From positions 83,202 to 147,201 of the forward strand of contig NZ_JAIMEP010000003.1 of the NCBI RefSeq assembly GCF_019794555.1: a stretch of 64,000 bases of DNA, given 5' to 3'. Made by a program: the position numbers and the translations under genes. Shown piece by piece: positions 26,464-34,492 of the stretch (positions are counted from its first letter, which is position 1; each line of letters begins with the position of its first letter). This DNA is from Streptococcus suis (GTDB lineage Bacteria > Bacillota > Bacilli > Lactobacillales > Streptococcaceae). The notes beneath the pieces were generated by a model. It saw only the letters and a list, made by a program, of their open reading frames with translations, was not told the DNA's origin and made no database searches.

Positions 26464-26646
26464 TTATTTTACTGATTTTTGGCCTGCTTCGTAGGCTCTC
26501 TCCAATGCTCTTTTGATACCCCATACCGAAACATCGTAGAAGTCAAGATTGTCGCTCCAACGTTTTTCCAAGGTTTCTACAAAAAGTTCTTCTTTTGCAA
26601 TTTCTGTTAAAAGGGCATTGAGTTTTTCTTGTTGACGCTTTGTCAT
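26464..26646 (-). CDS. DUF6900-like small phage protein
   Basis: 60 aa: MTKRQQEKLNALLTEIAKEE, then SDNLDFYDVSVWGIKRALE and AYEAGQKSVK. The V-S-V-W-x-I-K-x-A-L-E-x-A-Y-E-A-G ending is typical of the DUF6900 family, common in phage and plasmid regions. Function unknown. ATG 26646 follows GAGGAG of repeat D; an upstream ATG at 26679 belongs to the leader. Confidence 0.78.
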   Translation of the reverse strand: MTKRQQEKLNALLTEIAKEELFVETLEKRWSDNLDFYDVSVWGIKRALERAYEAGQKSVK

Positions 26647-26719
26647 GGTATTGTTCTCCTCTTCTTTTGTTGTGTACATATTAACTCTAAAAAGGAGATA
26701 TATCCAGTCATTTCTGCAT
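26647..26719 (-). promoter_or_regulatory. Promoter-leader repeat, copy D
   Basis: Matches copies B and C over about 73 bp: GAAATGACTGGATATATC, TTTTTAGAGTTAATATG, ACAAAAGAAGAGGAGAAC. -35-like TGGATA and -10 TAATAT are 17 nt apart. Confidence 0.7.
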
Positions 26720-26734
26720 AAATTTAAAGATATT

Positions 26735-26962
26735 TTAAACAGTTAAAACCAGCAAAACCGCCTCAAGAATGGCTTCACGTTCTTCTGTTTCAGGATAGAG
26801 TTCCCATCCTCTGTCGTAAGAAACGATTGTTTCTTCAGCTACTTCAATATCTAATTTGAAAATACATCCAAGGTCAATTCCAACTTCTGAAGGTTGGGGA
26901 CTAACCTTGGCAATGTAATCCACTTTTTGTCCCTGATAATCAATCCGTCCGTCAGTCCACAT
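26735..26962 (-). CDS. DUF7678-like small phage protein
   Basis: 75 aa: starts MWTDGRIDYQGQKVDYIAKV, middle PSEVGIDLGCIFKLDIE, end YDRGWELYPETEEREAILEA. The S-x-x-G-I-D...Y-D-R-G-W pattern matches small proteins now grouped as DUF7678 in firmicute phages. Role unknown. It has the shorter promoter-repeat variant E upstream and no clear terminator behind it. Confidence 0.7.
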   Translation of the reverse strand: MWTDGRIDYQGQKVDYIAKVSPQPSEVGIDLGCIFKLDIEVAEETIVSYDRGWELYPETEEREAILEAVLLVLTV

Positions 26963-27027
26963 GGTTATTCTCCTTTGGTTTTTCTAGGTTTATATTACCC
27001 TATCAGCCAAAGAATATCCAGTCATTT
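26963..27027 (-). promoter_or_regulatory. Promoter-leader repeat, diverged copy E
   Basis: CAAATGACTGGATATTC, then GCTGATAGGGTAATATAA, then AAAGGAG before the ATG. Only the two core boxes match copies B-D, again exactly 19 nt apart (ACTGGA to TAATAT), while the leader differs. This supports function of the boxes. Confidence 0.6.
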
Positions 27028-27081
27028 GAGGGAGATTTTTATCTTTTTTGACATCTTAAGTATATCACATGTCTAGGTTGA

Positions 27082-27136
27082 AAATCAGTACTAAACCAGT
27101 ACAAATTTAGTGCTAATTTAGTACCAATTTAGTGCA
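27082..27136 (-). repeat. Five tandem 11-bp iterons
   Basis: Minus-strand units in order: TGCACTAAATT, GGTACTAAATT, AGCACTAAATT, TGTACTGGTTT, AGTACTGATTT; consensus NGYACTRRWTT. The 11-bp period puts every unit on nearly the same face of DNA. The array starts 12 bp after the stop of the regulator gene at 27148 and lies upstream of the late genes. A -10-like GATATACT occurs about 20 bp further on. Likely a binding array for a cooperative regulator. Confidence 0.75.
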
Positions 27137-27147
27137 CTCAACCATCA

Positions 27148-27651
27148 CTAGATAGGGATGTGATAATCTTCCACCTTAAGTTCAAGACTTTTTGAAGTCC
27201 AACGATAACACTTGCGTAATTGTTTTAGAATCTTACGCCTACGATAAGCAAGTGTTGAATGACTGATTTCATAAATCTCTTCTAGTTCAGTCCAACTCTT
27301 GCCTAAGTAAATTAAATCCTTGGCTAATGGCTTCAAATCCTCAGGTATTAGCTCCATAACGAACTCAAAGTAGTAAAGATCCATTTTTAAGCAGTAGTAG
27401 GTATTAAGCAAACTACTGAGGTACTCTTGATTTTCTTGTTCTTGTTTTTCTCTAAAACTAAGAGAAATCAGCTCACTACGACCATGGTTTTTACTTTTCT
27501 TGACCTTTTCATGCTCTGACTTCTCAAATACCAGTGACTGAATCACACTATTCTCTGAGATAGGTCGATAGTTGAGCAATTTCTCCTGAACTAAATGTAA
27601 CTTCATTTTCATGTCACGATAGTTTTTAGCTATATATTCCACCTTATCCAT
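27148..27651 (-). CDS. ArpU-like phage transcriptional regulator
   Basis: 167 aa. The C-terminal half has a sigma-region-4/ArpU-like helix-turn-helix (LKPLAKDLIYLGKSWTELEE, IYEISHSTLAYRRRKILKQL), while the N-terminal part is helical and charged. ArpU/RinA-type proteins act as late-gene activators in Gram-positive phages. Its gene lies between SNF2 helicase (8-nt overlap) and the iteron array, at the switch from replication to late genes, which suits such a role. Confidence 0.75.
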   Translation of the reverse strand: MDKVEYIAKNYRDMKMKLHLVQEKLLNYRPISENSVIQSLVFEKSEHEKVKKSKNHGRSELISLSFREKQEQENQEYLSSLLNTYYCLKMDLYYFEFVMELIPEDLKPLAKDLIYLGKSWTELEEIYEISHSTLAYRRRKILKQLRKCYRWTSKSLELKVEDYHIPI

Positions 27652-29020
27652 CTGTTCCTCCTACTTGTGCTTTAACAGCTTCAATCAGCCGTTCTTGTTG
27701 TGCATCTTTGTTTTCTAGTGCCTTGAGAATTTCCTCATCAATCGTTCCTTCAGTCACAATGTGTTGAATAACAACTGTCTCAGCCTCCTGGCCTTGACGC
27801 CAAAGTCGTGCATTTGTTTGTTGGTATAGTTCCAATGACCACGTTAAACCAAACCAGACCAAGTGGTGACCACCTTTTTGGAGGTTCAACCCATGACCAG
27901 CTCCAGCTGGATGAAGTAAGCCAACTGGGACATTTCCCTTGTTCCATTCACGAATATCTTCTTCTGTTTTCAACACCCGACTCTTTACATTGAGTTTTTC
28001 TAAACGACCCAGAATCCGAGCTAAGTCATGTTTGAACCAATAAGCAACTAAGACAGGCTCTCCATTTGCGGATTCAAGGATATCTTCAAGGGCATCTAGT
28101 TTCTGTTCGTGAAATGCCACAACCGAATGATTATCAGAATATACGGCTCCATTGGACAACTGAACTAACTTGTTCGTCAGGCTTGCAGCATTGGTAGCAG
28201 TTACTTCTAGTCCGTCTAACTCTGACAATACATACTCTTTCTTAAACTGACTGTACTTTTCTTTTTCCTTTTCTGACATACGCACCAGCTTCTTGGTTGA
28301 AATCAAATCAGGCATATCTAGATAATCTAGAGCCTTCATGGAAATGGTAATATCACTAATCTTGTCCTGAATTTGACACTCCGCATAATCCATAGGGATG
28401 TATTCATAGACAATGTTTCCATTGCGACGACCTTCTTCAAAGTAGCGACTACGAAACTCACCAATGAAGCAACCAAGACGTTCTCCTCCATCAATGACTT
28501 TAAACTCTGCGAACAAGTCCATTAACCCATTTGAGCTTGGAGTTCCTGTCAAACCAACGATACGTTTCATGTAAGGTCGCATAGCCATGAAGGCTTTGAA
28601 ACGCTTGGACTGCCAAGACTTGAAAGAACTCAATTCATCAATCACTACCATATCCCACTTGAAATAGGGACTACATTGTTCCACCAGCCAAGGGAGGTTT
28701 TCACGATTGACGATATAGATATCCGCATCTTTCTGGAGAGCTACTTTTCGTTGCTTGGGAGTTCCCACAATTTTCGAATAACGCAAGTGACGCAACTCCG
28801 CCCATTGTTCAATCTCATCACTCCAAACAGTATTTGCGACTCGAAGTGGGGCAATAACCAAAACCTTAGTGACTTCAAATCTATCAAACATCAGCTCATT
28901 CACCGCAGACAAGGTTGTTGCCGTCTTCCCCATCCCCATGTCTAGGATGACTGCTGCATATGGGTGACCTATGATGAAGTCCTTGGCGACTACTTGATAG
29001 TTATGTAATGTCAATTTCAT
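27644..29020 (-). CDS. SNF2-family DNA helicase/ATPase
   Basis: 458 aa, two RecA-like lobes. Walker A is ILDMGMGKTATTLSA, Walker B is VIDELSSFKS, motif III is GLTGTPSSNGLMDLF, and motif VI is QTNARLWRQGQ with an earlier GLNLQKGGHHLVWFG. Phages of this family carry it beside VRR-NUC and DNA polymerase. It likely remodels or unwinds DNA during replication. It overlaps VRR-NUC by 20 nt upstream. Confidence 0.92.
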   Translation of the reverse strand: MKLTLHNYQVVAKDFIIGHPYAAVILDMGMGKTATTLSAVNELMFDRFEVTKVLVIAPLRVANTVWSDEIEQWAELRHLRYSKIVGTPKQRKVALQKDADIYIVNRENLPWLVEQCSPYFKWDMVVIDELSSFKSWQSKRFKAFMAMRPYMKRIVGLTGTPSSNGLMDLFAEFKVIDGGERLGCFIGEFRSRYFEEGRRNGNIVYEYIPMDYAECQIQDKISDITISMKALDYLDMPDLISTKKLVRMSEKEKEKYSQFKKEYVLSELDGLEVTATNAASLTNKLVQLSNGAVYSDNHSVVAFHEQKLDALEDILESANGEPVLVAYWFKHDLARILGRLEKLNVKSRVLKTEEDIREWNKGNVPVGLLHPAGAGHGLNLQKGGHHLVWFGLTWSLELYQQTNARLWRQGQEAETVVIQHIVTEGTIDEEILKALENKDAQQERLIEAVKAQVGGTDG

Positions 29021-29282
29021 CTAACACTTCTCCAATCATCTCAATGCGGTCAATGACATAAACCGTAAAGCCTAACCGCTCGAACAGTTTATGTCTTGAC
29101 ACTTGTAACTTCCTTGGCTTCTGGTCGGGAGCCTTTACTTCCACCAAGCCAAAATTGCCATTGGGTAAAAACACCAACCTGTCTGGTACACCAGAAAAAG
29201 ATGGTGATACCCACTTAGGACAAATGCCTCCTCTAGCTTTCACAGACTTCACCAAAGCTTGCTCAACGTATTTTTCTCTCAT
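29001..29282 (-). CDS. VRR-NUC domain nuclease
   Basis: 93-aa stand-alone VRR-NUC nuclease of the PD-(D/E)XK fold: GGICPKWVSPSFSGVPDRLV, then GLVEVKAPDQKPRKLQ, giving the catalytic G-V-P-D and E-V-K. Start ATG 29282 (MREKYVEQALVKSVKARGG); the seven codons upstream are optional. Typical partner of the SNF2 helicase in Phim46.1-like phages, perhaps a Holliday-junction or flap nuclease. Confidence 0.9.
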   Translation of the reverse strand: MREKYVEQALVKSVKARGGICPKWVSPSFSGVPDRLVFLPNGNFGLVEVKAPDQKPRKLQVSRHKLFERLGFTVYVIDRIEMIGEVLDEIDIT

Positions 29283-29565
29283 CGTTCTAAATCCTTTCGT
29301 CAAATTGAAGTGTGTAGGTCTAGTGCAGTCATTTCCAAAACTCCCCTTACTGGCTTTTTTTATAGTAATTTATGCTTATAGGATAGTTTTAGAAAAGACC
29401 AAAATAGACCTACACAAAATCAAAAAATGTCACTCATGTTGGTCGATTAACTAATTTGTTCTAGTAATTAGAATTTATTAGTTTTTGACAAAGGGTCAAC
29501 GACCGACACGTTTCCAATCTCTCGCGACCTCTGGTGTGGAGGTAGACCGTAAAAAATGATGGTCA
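29283..29565. other. AT-rich intergenic region, no gene seen
   Basis: Between the primase-helicase gene (end 29566) and VRR-NUC. No ORF over 40 codons with a ribosome-binding site. A few AATTAG/CTAATT inverted repeats near 29448-29482 could be structural, but I see no clear terminator or promoter. Confidence 0.4.
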
Positions 29566-31851
29566 CTAGTCTAAAAAATCATAGCCATCATCAACCAATT
29601 TCAAACCAAGAATGAAGTTACCTTTACTTGTCCGTTTTCGTTTAAAACCTGCCTGATCAAGAGCAGAATAAAAATCGGTCGTACTGCGTGTGTACTCCAT
29701 GTTTTTGGCGCAATAGGCACGATACTGACTATAGAGCTCTCCTGATTTTTCTGACAACTGATCGCCAACTTGACAACAGTCACCAAGGAAGTGTCCTAAC
29801 CAATCATTGGCTTCTCGGTAAGCTTTGACGGAAGTTGATACGGCAGCTGGTACCTTTGTTTTGAAGTTCGCTTTGATGGCTTTTTCTGCACCTTCGATAA
29901 TCCAAGACATAATGGCTGGTGCTGCATTGTCATACAAATGGTCCGCAAAGTTTTTGATGTCAGAGCGACCTATGATTTTAGCGTTAAAAGGAATGACAAC
30001 CAAACGTCGCCAAGTTCCATCATCGTTCGCACCTACTCTGGGTAGATGGTTAGTGTAAAGAACCAGCGTGTGTGAGGGCACGAAGTGGAAGGGATCCTTG
30101 TACTTCTTCTCGGCTTGGATTTCATCTGTTGAGGTAATCTGCTTAACAACCGCAGTATTGAGTCGCATCCCTTCTGCCATTTCAGAAGCAATGACCAGAC
30201 GTTTCCCTTTAAGCTCAGCAAGCTCAGGACTGACATTTCGCTTGTTTGACATAGTTAAGGCATCCGCAGATAATTTACCTGAATAGCTACCTAGCACACG
30301 AGCGATGGTATTCCAAAAAGTAGACTTGCCGTTCGCTCCGCCTCCATAGGCAATAATCATGTGTTCCTGATAAACCTTACCTATGGCTGCCATACCAATA
30401 ATTTCTTGAACATAATCAATTAATTCTTGGTCATTACAAAAAAAGGTAGCTAAAGTTTCCTGCCATAATCCCATTCCCTGATCACTAGGGGAGACTGCGG
30501 TTATTTTTGTTATGTAATCTTCAGGATTGTGTTCTTGTTGCCCATTTATTCCCTTTCGTAAATCATAGGTAGCCTCTGGGGTATTGAGTAATAAGTCATC
30601 ACTATCTAATTCTGACAATTCTACTGAAAGCATTGGTTTAGCTGTATTATAGACAGCCATCAAATTCTTATAGTCACGATGTTTCATAACAAATTTATGA
30701 AACTCTTTAGCTGCAAGATAAGCTTTTAAATATTTCAATTGAAGTGGAGTTTCGACTGCATTTTCTAGACGCTTTCCTCCAGCCTTTATGGTTAATTCAT
30801 CAATACCTGAAGACTGAAGTTGCTTATCTGCAGATTCCAAGAGTGCATTCGCTTCAGCAAGTTGTTCATCGGTAAAGTGTACAACTGCACCTAATGCCAA
30901 CTGCTTATTTTCACGCCAGTGGGTTCCGTCATAGTAAAGATAGTCTGTTGCATTGGTATATGCGAGCCTGTTCGCATACTCTCTTGCAAGAACTCCCGCT
31001 TCCCCAACATCAGAGTAATCATCTGGTTTTAAAGTTTCTCGATTGAAAGCATCTGGAGCCACGTAGCCTTTAGATGTTTTTATAGTTCTGTTGTAGAATC
31101 GCACAGCACTTCCCCAGATGGAATCTAACTCTGCTTTATCCAGCGGTGGTACACATTTCTGAGCCTGCTCATCAAAGCCATCTCTTGCTTCTTGCGTTAC
31201 CCCTAAACGTTTGACAATCTTAGCTGCAAATACAGACATCGTTGAATTACGACTCCCTTGCTGGATTGGTCCACTTGGAGGAGTATAGAAGTCTGCATCG
31301 AAATCTTCCTCGTCATCAAATGACACAGCTTGAAATATATCTTCATCAATAGTTAGCCAAGAATCATGCCATATAACCTGTGCATTGGGATTTCCAAAGA
31401 AGAACCTTGCCGCATCCTTAGCATTATCATCAAAAAACTTGTATTGATTACAGAGTTCTTCCTTCATAGTTACATAGACATCTTTATCAGTTACCTCATT
31501 GATTTGGAAGTAAATATGATATTTTGGTCTTGGAGCTTTTCCTGCCTTTGCCTGCATATGACTTCTACTGGTGACCAAGGCAAAATTATAATCCGCAAAG
31601 ATTTCTTTTAATCGCTCGACCGTCATCCATTCTTCCGGATTTTCAGAATGGTCATTATCAATATCCATGACCAAGACGTCCGACTTGATGAAATTGGTAT
31701 TTGAGCGTGTATTGTTTAAAAAAAGCCCTGCCACATGGTCGAATTGCACAACAGTTTGTAGCGATATTTCATCAGTAATAGTTACTTGATTGGGATAAAC
31801 CGTGGTTGTCTGAACCCCAGTCTGTCCGGAATGAGATAAGGTAAATTGCAT
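29566..31851 (-). CDS. VapE/P4-type phage primase-helicase
   Basis: 761 aa. The N-terminal third looks like an archaeo-eukaryotic primase-type fold (DVLVMDIDNDHSENPEEW, KAPRPKYHIYFQINE with the catalytic D-x-D). A linker and a D5/P4-type helicase follow: Walker A AYGGGANGKSTFWNTIARVL, Walker B KRLVIASEMAEG, sensor LVLYTNHLPRVGANDDGTWR with its arginine. The protein starts replication. The ATG lies behind GGAGGG. Upstream is the divergent control region with three bipartite motifs. Confidence 0.92.
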   Translation of the reverse strand: MQFTLSHSGQTGVQTTTVYPNQVTITDEISLQTVVQFDHVAGLFLNNTRSNTNFIKSDVLVMDIDNDHSENPEEWMTVERLKEIFADYNFALVTSRSHMQAKAGKAPRPKYHIYFQINEVTDKDVYVTMKEELCNQYKFFDDNAKDAARFFFGNPNAQVIWHDSWLTIDEDIFQAVSFDDEEDFDADFYTPPSGPIQQGSRNSTMSVFAAKIVKRLGVTQEARDGFDEQAQKCVPPLDKAELDSIWGSAVRFYNRTIKTSKGYVAPDAFNRETLKPDDYSDVGEAGVLAREYANRLAYTNATDYLYYDGTHWRENKQLALGAVVHFTDEQLAEANALLESADKQLQSSGIDELTIKAGGKRLENAVETPLQLKYLKAYLAAKEFHKFVMKHRDYKNLMAVYNTAKPMLSVELSELDSDDLLLNTPEATYDLRKGINGQQEHNPEDYITKITAVSPSDQGMGLWQETLATFFCNDQELIDYVQEIIGMAAIGKVYQEHMIIAYGGGANGKSTFWNTIARVLGSYSGKLSADALTMSNKRNVSPELAELKGKRLVIASEMAEGMRLNTAVVKQITSTDEIQAEKKYKDPFHFVPSHTLVLYTNHLPRVGANDDGTWRRLVVIPFNAKIIGRSDIKNFADHLYDNAAPAIMSWIIEGAEKAIKANFKTKVPAAVSTSVKAYREANDWLGHFLGDCCQVGDQLSEKSGELYSQYRAYCAKNMEYTRSTTDFYSALDQAGFKRKRTSKGNFILGLKLVDDGYDFLD

Positions 31852-31899
31852 TATGCACCCTCCAAATGTAATTAATGATGTGTGGAGATTTTTCCCTCC

Positions 31900-31935
31900 T
31901 ACCTTATTAGGTAGAACTACGGCTCATTTTTCCGC
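31900..31935 (-). promoter_or_regulatory. Bipartite regulatory motif, copy 2
   Basis: Minus strand: GCGGAAAA (31935-31928), 14 nt, TACCTAATAAGGTA (31913-31900, dyad with 5-bp arms), then GGAGGG. Faces the primase-helicase gene, whose ATG is 49 nt further on. Confidence 0.65.
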
Positions 31936-32033
31936 ACCTTAATAAAATTTTTTCAAAAAAAAATAATCTTCCTTTATTTAGCTAGAGGAAGATTATTTTC
32001 ATGTTTACCAAATTAAAAAAATTTTATAAAAAA

Positions 32034-32069
32034 GCGGAAAATTACATCCTAGTATTACCTATATAGGTG
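32034..32069 (+). promoter_or_regulatory. Bipartite regulatory motif, copy 3
   Basis: Plus strand: GCGGAAAA (32034-32041), 14 nt, TACCTATATAGGTG (32056-32069). The dyad is degenerate at its last bases but keeps the ACCTATATAGGT palindrome. Confidence 0.6.
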
Positions 32070-32111
32070 TAAGGGATGAAAAACATCGATTCAAAAAATT
32101 TTTAATAAAAA

Positions 32112-32147
32112 CCGGAATTTCTGTTCACATCTCTACCTAATAAGATA
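32112..32147 (+). promoter_or_regulatory. Bipartite regulatory motif, copy 4
   Basis: Plus strand: CCGGAATT (32112-32119, weaker box), 14 nt, TACCTAATAAGATA (32134-32147), then GGAGG, the ribosome-binding site of the 44-aa gene. It lies 78 bp after copy 3. Confidence 0.55.
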
Positions 32148-32159
32148 GGAGGTCACAAA

Positions 32160-32294
32160 ATGACTCAAGAAATAACTGTGAATCACAATGATGAACTGGT
32201 CGATACACTTACCGCCATCAGCGTCATCTCAAAGCAACTCGCTCGTAAAATAAAGGAGGAAGAAATCAATGAGCAAAATGAAAGAACTGAATAG
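32160..32294 (+). CDS. 44-aa leader protein of the replication operon
   Basis: ATG 32160 behind AGGAGG with 7-nt spacing: MTQEITVNHNDELVDTLTAI, SVISKQLARKIKEEE, ending NEQNERTE. Helical and charged. It overlaps the next gene by 26 nt, so translation is likely coupled. No family recognised. The strong ribosome-binding site and position as first gene after the operator support it as real. Confidence 0.7.
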   Translation: MTQEITVNHNDELVDTLTAISVISKQLARKIKEEEINEQNERTE

Positions 32295-32592
32295 ACTAAT
32301 TCATGATATGGAAGAAACCGCAAAGTACTACCTTCGATTGGTAGATGAATTCAAGAAACTGCTCTCTTCTGAGGAAGAAACGGTAACAAAACCTGATCAA
32401 CCTAAACAAGAACCACAAAAGGAAATTCAATTGGAGGATATCCGTGCTGTACTTGCCTCGAAAGCAAAAGATGGCTATAAGGAAGATGTCCGTGCTCTTC
32501 TAAACGCTTACGGTGCTTCTTCTCTATCAGCACTTGATCCAAAACACTTTGCGGCAGTACTTAAAAAAGCAGGAGGGATTGGTAATGACTAA
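32269..32592 (+). CDS. 107-aa phage protein, helical N-terminus (Rrp5-like annotation family)
   Basis: The N-terminal half is a coiled coil (KELNRLIHDMEETAKYYLRL, KKLLSSEEETV), then a Lys/Gln/Pro linker, then a compact C-terminal domain (LEDIRAVLASKAKDGYKEDV, AYGASSLSALDPKHFAAVLK). Homologues in this phage family are often labelled rRNA biogenesis protein rrp5 without evidence. The C-terminal domain is typical of small replication-associated phage proteins. It overlaps the DUF2800 gene by 8 nt. Confidence 0.78.
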   Translation: MSKMKELNRLIHDMEETAKYYLRLVDEFKKLLSSEEETVTKPDQPKQEPQKEIQLEDIRAVLASKAKDGYKEDVRALLNAYGASSLSALDPKHFAAVLKKAGGIGND

Positions 32593-33706
32593 CCACGCCA
32601 TTCTATCCGCATCTGCATCACATCGTTGGTTGAGCTGCCCACCATCTGTTCGTCTCACCGAAGATCTGCCAGACACAACATCTGATTTTGCTCTTGAAGG
32701 TACGGATGCTCACGAGTTGTGTGCTTATCTAGTCGAGAAAGCTTTAGGGAGGAATGCGCGTGATCCAACAGAAGATTTAGCATTTTACAACGATGAAATG
32801 CAGAATTGCGCAGAAGAATACCGCAACTATGTGATGGATCAAGTTGAGAAAGCCAAAGGCTACTCTCGTGACCCTACAGTTCTTGTCGAACAACGACTTG
32901 ACTTTTCCAAATGGGTACCTGAGGGCTTTGGAACTGGGGATTGCATCATCGTGGCAGACGGACTTCTACAGGTTATTGATTATAAGCACGGACTTGGTGT
33001 TCTAGTAGATGCAAACTACAACCCGCAAATGATGTGTTATGCCTTGGGTAGCATTGAAATGTTTGATGGACTTTATGATTTTGATAAAGTCACCATGACC
33101 ATCTTTCAACCACGAAAATATAACATTTCTACCTTTGAGATGGAAAAGACTGAGTTGCTTGAATGGGCTGAAAACGTGCTCGCTCCAAAAGCTGAACTTG
33201 CATTCAAAGGTGAGGGGGAGATACAATCTGGTAAACACTGCCAATTCTGTAAACTCAGGAATGTCTGTCGAAAGCGTGCTGAGGATAATTTGGCACTAGC
33301 CAAGATGGAGTTTGCGGATCCAGCTTCCCTTAATAACGAGGACATTGCTGATATTTTGCCTAAACTAGATTTGTTGATTTCATGGGCAAATGACATCAAA
33401 GCTTATGCATTGAATCAAGCAAAAGATGGACATCCTATCCCAGGATACAAACTGGTTAAAGGTCGCTCTGTTCATAAATTCTCAGATGAGTCAGCCGTTA
33501 GCCAAGCAGTGATTGAAGCTGGATTTGACCCTTACGAGAAGAAACTGCTCACTATCACTGCCATGACTAAGTTACTTGGCAAGAAAACTTTTAACGACCT
33601 ACTTGGTGGTCTCGTAATAAAACCAAGTGGTAAACCAACACTCGTTCCAATTGACGATAGCCGTCAAGAGATGAACCTAGCAAAACATGAATTTAAAGAG
33701 GATTAA
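32585..33706 (+). CDS. DUF2800 family PD-(D/E)XK (Cas4-like) nuclease
   Basis: 373 aa. ATG at 32585 gives MTNHAILSASASHRWLSCPP, the family start; the 24 codons upstream overlap the previous gene. PD-(D/E)XK features: GTGDCIIVADGLLQVIDYKH (D...DYK) and NPQMMCYALGSIEMF. Cysteines HCQFCKLRNVCRKRA near residue 220 suggest an iron-sulphur cluster as in Cas4/AddB-type nucleases. Part of the replication operon with DUF2815 and DNA polymerase; probably processes recombining ends. Confidence 0.9.
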   Translation: MTNHAILSASASHRWLSCPPSVRLTEDLPDTTSDFALEGTDAHELCAYLVEKALGRNARDPTEDLAFYNDEMQNCAEEYRNYVMDQVEKAKGYSRDPTVLVEQRLDFSKWVPEGFGTGDCIIVADGLLQVIDYKHGLGVLVDANYNPQMMCYALGSIEMFDGLYDFDKVTMTIFQPRKYNISTFEMEKTELLEWAENVLAPKAELAFKGEGEIQSGKHCQFCKLRNVCRKRAEDNLALAKMEFADPASLNNEDIADILPKLDLLISWANDIKAYALNQAKDGHPIPGYKLVKGRSVHKFSDESAVSQAVIEAGFDPYEKKLLTITAMTKLLGKKTFNDLLGGLVIKPSGKPTLVPIDDSRQEMNLAKHEFKED

Positions 33707-33710
33707 CTAT

Positions 33711-34259
33711 ATGACAACTAAAGTAATTACAGGACCAAACACTCGCTTCAGCTACTTAAATGCCAACGAACCAAAATCTATCAATGGTAGCACTCCCAAG
33801 TACAGTGCGTCACTCATCATCCCAAAAGAGGATACAGTCACCATTAACAAAATCAAGGCTGCTATTGAACAAGCCTATACAGAAGGTGAGTCAAGGCTCA
33901 AGGGCAACGGTAAATCTGTACCTGCTCTATCTACTCTGAAAACTCCCCTACGTGACGGTGACCTTGAACGACCTGATGATGAAGCATACAAAAATGCTTA
34001 CTTCGTAAATGCTAACTCTCCGCATAAACCTGGTGTGGTTGATGGCAATCGTCAAGAAATTATTGATACTTCAGAATTGTACTCTGGTATCTATGGTCGT
34101 GCTTCTATTACCTTCTATGCTTTCAATTCTAACGGCAACAAAGGTATTGCTTGCGGTTTGAATAACTTGCAAAAATTGCGTGATGGTGAACCCCTCGGTG
34201 GACGCACTCGTGCTGAAGATGATTTTGCGACTGAAGATGATGATGACTTTTTGAACTAG
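33711..34259 (+). CDS. DUF2815 family protein, probable ssDNA-binding protein
   Basis: 182 aa. ATG 33711 starts MTTKVITGPNTRFSYLNANE. The beta-rich body (PKYSASLIIPKEDTVTINKI, ASITFYAFNSNGNKGIACGL) with the acidic C-terminal tail (EDDFATEDDDDFLN) is typical of single-stranded-DNA-binding proteins of this phage group. It follows the DUF2800 nuclease and precedes the DNA polymerase. Confidence 0.88.
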   Translation: MTTKVITGPNTRFSYLNANEPKSINGSTPKYSASLIIPKEDTVTINKIKAAIEQAYTEGESRLKGNGKSVPALSTLKTPLRDGDLERPDDEAYKNAYFVNANSPHKPGVVDGNRQEIIDTSELYSGIYGRASITFYAFNSNGNKGIACGLNNLQKLRDGEPLGGRTRAEDDFATEDDDDFLN

Positions 34260-34277
34260 AAAGAGAGAATTAGATCG

Positions 34278-34445
34278 ATGATGTATACTATTTTAACTTG
34301 TACTATTATGGGACTCTGGGTGCTTATCGGACTATACTTCGGGTACATGACCATTAGAGATGACATTCGAAATGAAATAGAACGAAAGGCAAAGCAAAAT
34401 AAAGAAAAACTTAGCCAAACACCACTCAGTCGAAAAAACAAATAG
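34278..34445 (+). CDS. 55-aa single-pass membrane protein
   Basis: Starts with ATG 34278: MMYTILTCTIMGLWVLIGLY forms one membrane segment, followed by a basic, hydrophilic tail (RDDIRNEIERKAKQNKEKLS). An ATG pair (MM) and GAGAG lie ahead. Membrane topology: short outside N-terminus, cytosolic tail. Function unknown. Confidence 0.65.
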   Translation: MMYTILTCTIMGLWVLIGLYFGYMTIRDDIRNEIERKAKQNKEKLSQTPLSRKNK

Positions 34446-34492
34446 AACTTTAGGTGGCAGTACTTCTGTCACCTTTTTAGGAAGGACAAACT

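Larger units (their letters stand above)
31852..32159. promoter_or_regulatory. Divergent early control region
   Basis: Non-coding 308 bp between the leftward primase-helicase and the rightward replication operon. It holds one minus-strand and two plus-strand copies of the bipartite motif (listed separately) and runs of A/T. No confident sigma-A -35/-10 pair was found, so transcription may need a phage factor binding the motif. Confidence 0.6.

Noticed and set aside
27082..27136. CRISPR-like array
   Set aside because: Units are 11 bp with no spacers and no cas genes; it is an iteron array.
32269..32592. rRNA biogenesis (Rrp5) function often attached to this family
   Set aside because: Nothing in the sequence supports ribosome biogenesis; position in the replication operon argues for a phage DNA role.
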